Source: Aptenodytes patagonicus
Lineage: Eukaryota > Chordata > Aves > Sphenisciformes > Spheniscidae
Assembly: GCF_965638725.1 (NCBI RefSeq)
Contig: NC_134957.1
Coordinates: 16,454,101 to 16,518,100, forward strand
Length of the DNA: 64,000 nucleotides
Direction: 5' to 3'
The notes beneath the pieces are model-generated. The model had not been told where the DNA came from. It was given only the letters and a program-made list of their open reading frames with translations, and did not search any database. Shown here one piece after another: positions 58,031-64,000 of this stretch (position 1 is the first letter of the stretch; each line of letters opens with the position of its first letter). The translations under genes and the position numbers were made by a program.

Positions 58031-58552
58031 GCAAAGAAAACATGCTGTTGTCTTTTTTTAAAAGAGCACTATTGTTCTGAAGCATAGTCAGCACAAACCT
58101 GTTCTCTCCTCTAATGCATAAGAGTACCTTTGAGGTCAATAATTAATTCTATTAAAACTGGATCAGACAGCCTCCTGATTTGCTACATTAGAAGTGTTAA
58201 GGGACATAAAACATTTAGAAGACTGTAAGAGTTCCTTACAAACAGAAATGTTCTATTAGCACAACACTGGTCAGCCCCATTACACTAAGGATTCTGGAAA
58301 GTAGACACTTCGATGTACAATTGAGTTCTCGCTCTTAGTTTATTTACATCATCATAAAAAAGAGCTGTTTGAAATTACTGTAAAAGCTCTCCCTGAGTGG
58401 CAACAACTGCAGAAAGTGATATTCTGCAGCTACAGACAGTGTCATTTTGGCAATTACTGCTCACTTCTACAATTTGAAGAATTCAAAGGCTAATCAGAGC
58501 ACAACCAAAGGGGAAAAAATACTGTAAAACAAGTAAGTTTGTGATAGATAGC

Positions 58553-59675
58553 TGTGGTGGGTTGACCTTGGCTGGACGCCAGGTGCCCACCAAGCCGCTC
58601 TATCACTCCCCTCCTCAGCTGGACAGGGGAGAGAAAATGCAATGAAAAGCTCATGGGTCAAGATAAGGACAGGGAGATCACCCAGCAGTTACCATCACGG
58701 GCAAAACAGACTCGACTTGGGGAAATTAATTTAATGTATTGCCAATCAAATCAGAGTAGGGTAATGAGAAATAAAACAAAACCTTAAAACACCTTCCCCC
58801 CACCACTCCCTTCTCCCCGGGCTCAACTGCACTCCCGATTTTCTCTACCTCCTCCTCCCTCAGCAGTGCAGGGAGATGGGGAATGGGGGTTGCGGTCAGT
58901 TCATCACACAGTGTCTCTGCTGCTCCTTCCTCCTCACACTCTTCCCCTGCTCCAGCGTGGGGTCCCTCCCATGGGAGACAGTCCTTAATGAACTTCTCCA
59001 ACGTGAGTCCTTCCCACGGGCTGCAGTCCTTCACGAACTGCTCCAGCGTGGGTCCCTTCCACGGGGTGCAGTCCTTTGGGAACAGACTGCTCCAGCGTGG
59101 GTCCCCCACGGGGTCACAAGTCCTGCCAGCAAACCTGCTCCAGCGTGGCCCCCTCTCTCCACAGGGTCACAGGTTCTGCCAGGAGCCTGCTCCAGCATGG
59201 GCTTCCCACAGGGTCACAGCCTCCTTCGGGTGCATTCACCTGCTCCAGCGTGGGGTCCTCCATGGGCTGCAGGTGGATATCTGCTCCACTGTGGACCTCC
59301 ATGGGCTGCAGGGGGACAGCCTGCCTCACCATGCTCTTCACCACGGGCTGCAGGGGAATCTCTGCTCCAGTGCCTGGAGCACCTCCTCCCCCTCCTTCTT
59401 CACCGACCTCAGTGTCTGCAGAGCTGTCTCTCACATATTCTCACTCCTCTCTCCCAGCTGCTGTTGTGCAGCAGTTTTTTCCCCTTCGTAAATACATTAT
59501 CCCAGAGGCGCTACCACCGTCGCTGATGGGCTCAGCCTTGGCCAGCAGCAGGTCCATCTTGGAGCCGGCTGGCATTGGCTCTATCAGACATAGGGGAAGC
59601 TTCTGGCATATTCTCACAGAAGCCACCCCTTGCAGCCCCCCCGCCCCCAAAACCTTGCCACGCAAACAACATACA
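58553..59675 (-). mobile_element. Solo LTR of an avian endogenous retrovirus (probably ERVL-like)
   Basis: An 1123-base element bounded by TG and CA and flanked by the perfect 5-bp duplication ATAGC (58548-58552 and 59676-59680). It matches a very common neoavian LTR that I recall; in its usual orientation it starts with tgta...tgcgtggcaagg, which is the - strand here. On that strand there is a TATA-like ataatgtattta (about 59485-59500) and an ATTAAA near 58730. No internal retroviral gene accompanies it, so it is a recombined solo LTR. A five-base duplication fits ERVL or class I elements. Confidence 0.85.
58948..59360 (-). repeat. Tandem ~50-bp repeats inside the LTR
   Basis: About eight diverged units of 40 to 80 bases, each with ctgctccagcgtgggtccc-like sequence followed by a cacgggctgcag or cacggggtcaca block. 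They keep three long frames open (for example 58876-59526 and 59076-59819), which are not genes. Confidence 0.85.
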
Positions 59676-62600
59676 ATAGCAGACATCCTTCATTTTCTCA
59701 TACTTCAAGAGCTAAAACCATTTACAGGCATTCTCCTAAGCTTTCAGCATACAGTTCTTAGGTACATGAAGAGACTCGATAGAATCCTACAGAGGATACC
59801 TCACAGCAAGAAAGCCTAGAGCAACCTTAAGAGAGGTTTTAAATAGCTATGTCCTGACAACTAAAATTTCTAGGTTTGAAGAAGTATAAATGTGAAGAAT
59901 AAAAATAATGAACTTCAAATGAACTTTTTTAGTTGTTTTTGTACCATAAAGTCAACCTGTTAATAAATTGTGAATTAAAAAGAAAAATAAATCTGAAAGG
60001 CACTGTAATACCTAGATATAACTGCAAGGAATAAAATCAATAGGAATAGTATATGAAATATACAGATTTACTACAGAACTGAAATCCATTGCATAAGCAA
60101 GCAAAGACAAATTCAAGTAACCCAACTACAATTTAAATAGACTGTATTTTTCAGCAAAACCTTTTTAAAAAAATCAGAAGATGCAGGTTCATTGAAACCA
60201 AAACTACCAGAGTAACACAGCAGATGCTATGTGACTTCCACAAAGGCTTCTCTGGCGCAGGATATTCCAGGGGAGAAACACACATCCAGAGTGAACTGTT
60301 GCCAAATTACAATGTAGGAGACCCAAACTGTAAATCCCTACTATGGTAAATATTATTTACAGAGACAGGATAAAGCTTCATTCCGTAACAGCAGATAGTT
60401 TTACATTTTGGTTCAGTTTCAAAAAAAAAAAGACTGAAGCCCCAGTTTTCACTAGATAAACTAAGATACAAATACATACCATATAAACCATGAAAAGCCA
60501 TCGTCTCTGTGTATTTGATTTAAAATACATGAATGTCAACTTGTGAATATGACCCTTTTTTCTATTTCCTCAAATTAAGCACAGAACTCTCTCTTTCAAG
60601 TGAACTTGATCTCATGACTAAGAAACCTCAGCTTAATGAAATACTGAGCATGGGCAGTATTGCAACATGCAAATGTTCTTAGTCAATTGAGATGTAAAAC
60701 AGGTTAGTTTAAGCCTTCAGTGAAAAAAGATTTCATCTCCATTCACAATAACTCAAGTACATTATGGTCAGTGGTTTCGACTCAGGTAAGACAATGATAA
60801 CTCATTAAACTAACGTGTGTATCCAAGCCCTTGTGTGGCGATCTATCTTGCCTATCTGTCGCAATAAAGATATCCTTGAAAGAAGGGAAAATTAGAAGCG
60901 TAACTCTGAAAAAAGGTAAGTATTAGTCTCGTTGGTCGGTACAGAGAAAAGTATCACAAATATCACAACTCCTCCTTATCTTTGCTTCTGTATAGCTAAA
61001 AAGCTGTATAGCATGAATTGGGTAGCATGTGCTGGTCATTTTCCCACCTGTCATCCCCAAATGTAAATATGCTTCTTAGCAGAGTAGTGCTATTTGTCTC
61101 ACAAATATATGCACTGCAAAATAATCTTTGCTACAGCTGCTGAAAAAAATATGCAGCGTAGATCATTTCAGATCTTTATTAATCTAGTGAGTTTTCCTTT
61201 TGATTCCGATCACAGTTGAGGACCTGCAGCAAGCAAGCCACACCAAAAGCTCAGTGTGCTAAAACACCAGCAGGTGTAAATGATTTCTACCATTTATTCT
61301 ACTACTGTATATTTAGTGATGTCACAGCACAGACCTTTAAGTTTTGAAAAGCAAGCATCTTCTTTGCTGCATACCGAGTCTAGCTACAGCACGTTTCCTC
61401 TCCTGTCCTGCAGTTCCTACCAAAATAAATTTCTTTAAGTTTGTACAAAGATCACCAAGTACTTTTTTAATTGGTCCACCAGGAAATTCTGTTAGAGACA
61501 AGGTCCTTGCCATTGACATCCACTACTTGATAATACTTCAACATTATTTCTTTTGACAGATACCAGATAAGGAAAATTTCCCCAGAGCACACACACAAGC
61601 TTCCTCCAAACTCCTATGCCTGTGAGCTAGCTAGCAATGATGCAGACAACAAGCTACATCTTTTAAAAAGCAGGAATACCACCAGGGGCCTTCTACAGAT
61701 TCAGGATGGCAATAACTGCCGCAGAAAATCCAGGACTTGAAGAGTCAGGGTTTTTCCCTACCTTTCCAAGCACGGCACATAAAACAAGCAGGGAACACTA
61801 GTTCCAACCATGTGTTTCATTGATAAGTTTTTCTCCTCTCACAGTTGCATTTGACAAATTTCTCAAGCAGAAAGAGGCAAATTGAAACAATGGAAGCAAA
61901 AAACAAATAATTTGTTTTCTGACATTTCAGTGAAAGATTGGTATTTTATGACACCAAATACTCATTCGTATAACTAATCCAGGAATACCCATCTCCTACT
62001 AAGGTCCTGTCTAAACCATAACCAAAGCAACATCTTTGTGACCAACATGCTTAATCTCACTAGACCTTGGTTATGGCATGTGCATTCACAATACAGGTTT
62101 TGTGTCATCATAACTGTGCTTCAGCACATGGGCCATTTTGCCTTGCTATATTCTCATCAATACACTCTAGAAAACCTGAGTAGCTCTCCCATAGTGGCTC
62201 TGCAGAAGACAGAACAACCAGAGGACACAGTCACGTGGTTGCACTGCCAGACATACAGCAACATACTTTGGGACAGCCTATTGCATGCCGAATTACCAGG
62301 AAGTAGAACCAGTCAAACAGGTCACAGGATCTGTATCCTTAGGTGAGGTCTAAGAAAGGAAAGAAAATGAAATGTAAAGCTAAGCAGGTGCATACCTGCA
62401 GGAAGAGAGCCAAAGCTAAGCAAAACCAGCACAAGATATTTCTGTCCATTTTTATCCACTCTAGCCAACTCAGAACTATGTTGTGTGTGGACACAAGCCT
62501 AAGAGCTAACTGTATCATCTACAGATTACAAATTGGTCCTGCTGTAACAGTCAATCCAGAAGGGTCATACAAACAAATCCAACTGCAGCCTTCTTTCTAA

Positions 62601-63614
62601 ACCTAGGACAGCACCAGAATTCCCAGCCTCCCTTCAGGTAAAAGCCTCTGCTTTCATCTTTTTTCTCCCTGGTCTGTACCTTCTCCAGCTATTGGCTGCT
62701 TCCTCAAAACTCACATCTCCCCTCCTTAAAGTCTGACTTACTAAGTGTACTCCTGTATTCTTGGGAATCTTTTGCTACTGCCTCCTCAGCTAGTCCCCAT
62801 TACTGTTACCCAAACCCTGCAGCACTGTTCATCTTTCTTCCCATTCCGGTCTTGAGGCTTTGCCCCTCTCTTCCCTCAAGACTTAGTCTTGCACTGCTGC
62901 CTGCCCCTTTCACTCGTAACTCCCCAGTCACCTCCAGCCTTGTCTCACCAGCTGAAAAATGCTGTTCAGGAGAACAAGATTTTACTTGGCACATTTGCGA
63001 TGACCTCATAAGATAACAGCTGTTCATTGTTTTTTTGTGAAGTAAGTGCTAATTTTCTTGAGTGACACATAGCAATATGAAATTAAAATCAGGCATAGCA
63101 AATTATGCTAGCTTATACCTAGGAGGTTTGAATATTTTCAAGCCTGCAAACACAAATGTAACTGCATTTTTTCCAATTTTCTTGTTAATCTTTCTTAATC
63201 ATAATTTTAATTCAATAACATCTCACTCTTTTTGTTTCTGTCCAGTGAAAAACATAACTTGCACAGATGAAATCTGTATGAACCTAACATTATGAGAAAA
63301 GCTACAGAAATAAAATGTGCAATGCCACATAAAAAAAAGCATGCTACAGGAACTATCCCATTCGAGTGTTTTTCCACGCTGTCAAATGCCATCAAGGACA
63401 GAAGACTAGTGATGGAAGCCTCACCTTCAACAAAAACCGAAGGGCACTAGGAGGCCCCAGCTGTCTGTCCAGCTGTAAGCCTATGAGGATGTTTTTAAAT
63501 CTAAAAAACTAATTCTAGTTCTTATTGTTTCACTTTAGTCACAGTTCTTAAATGAATTTTATCACACAGAAAGACAACCTTCATACCAGCTCAGCTTCCT
63601 TGGCTTCCAAAGAT

Positions 63615-63665
63615 ACCAGGGCAGAGAATGGCCCATCTAGCCTGATGACCACAAGACTTCCAAGG
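63615..63665 (+). repeat. Possible fragment of the same dispersed repeat
   Basis: ataccagggcagagaatggc then ccatctagcctgatgacca resembles the segment at 40801-40900. The match is short and uncertain. Confidence 0.25.
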
Positions 63666-63710
63666 TTGCAAAATATCACCCTTGGTTCTAAGCCGAAGCC
63701 TAACATTACC

Positions 63711-63730
63711 TATCTATCTATCTATCTATA
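63711..63730. repeat. (TATC)n microsatellite
   Basis: About five tandem tatc units near the right edge. Confidence 0.9.
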
Positions 63731-64000
63731 ATATTATGATATGCCTAGAAGAGAATCTGGGATTTTGTGATGCTTTCTTTTTACACTTTCCTTGCACCCT
63801 GCAAGTGGTTCAGATGCCAATGAAGAATGCCCCATCTCCAGCTGGGAGGGCTATTTCTACATCTGAAATTCATCAGCCAAAAGTCTGGACTTTGTGTTTT
63901 TGTCCGGTAGAATGAATAAATGTTTCAACAAGACAATTATGCTTCATTTTTAATAAAGCTTGCTTTATGATGACACAATTAGAGAGAGCCTAGAAAACCC

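Noticed and set aside
58876..59819. Open frames of 202, 216 and 247 codons on + and 127 on -
   Set aside because: They follow the ~50-bp tandem repeats of the solo LTR. Three overlapping frames being open at once is a repeat artefact, not coding.
61337..61519. 60-codon - frame with a TAGQERKRAV-like stretch, faintly recalling small GTPases
   Set aside because: No G1 P-loop or other GTPase motifs lie in order around it, and no splice structure supports it.

Overview
This is a nuclear genomic window from a vertebrate, most likely a bird. The evidence is intron-split genes with GT-AG junctions, CR1 LINE 3' ends, and a solo LTR of a family I know as very common in neoavian genomes. It holds two multi-exon genes that converge tail to tail, and both run off the window.

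Left part, + strand (2712-17278 coding, probable 3' UTR to about 21.8 kb): the last 12 coding exons of a CLOCK/NPAS2-family bHLH-PAS transcription factor. All 12 exons join in one open frame of 564 codons plus a TGA stop, covering the C-terminal half of PAS-B, a Ser/Thr-rich linker, the coiled coil matching the CLOCK 'exon 19' segment, and a Pro/Gln-rich tail. The bHLH, PAS-A and first part of PAS-B lie before base 1. The protein mixes CLOCK-like and NPAS2-like residues. Its neighbour is TBC1D8B, not TBC1D8, the known neighbour of NPAS2. I therefore think it is a third CLOCK-family ohnologue that mammals have lost.

Middle (about 17.3-26.7 kb): the 3' untranslated and intergenic region. It contains a GC-rich block with four long G or C homopolymers, followed by AT-rich sequence with several poly(A) signals. 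The likely 3' ends of the two genes face each other about 0.6 kb apart near 21.8 and 22.4 kb. No RPL31 exon was recognised here, although RPL31 lies between NPAS2 and TBC1D8 in mammals.

Right part, - strand (26727-54528 coding): TBC1D8B, a RabGAP with two GRAM domains, a TBC domain and an EF-hand-like segment. Exons 2 to 21 were placed. They join in one open frame of 1081 codons plus TAA, with both catalytic fingers of the TBC domain present. Exon 1, about 40 codons in the human protein, was not found and probably lies beyond base 64000. The last 9.5 kb is then intron 1, which carries a 1.1 kb solo LTR with a perfect 5-bp target duplication.

The two genes have no known joint pathway. One is a transcription factor of the circadian clock family and the other a regulator of Rab-dependent membrane traffic. 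What links them is shared ancestry of the locus: the CLOCK-family/TBC1D8-family convergent pair repeats the NPAS2/TBC1D8 pair. All family comparisons come from memory of the human proteins; no search was run.
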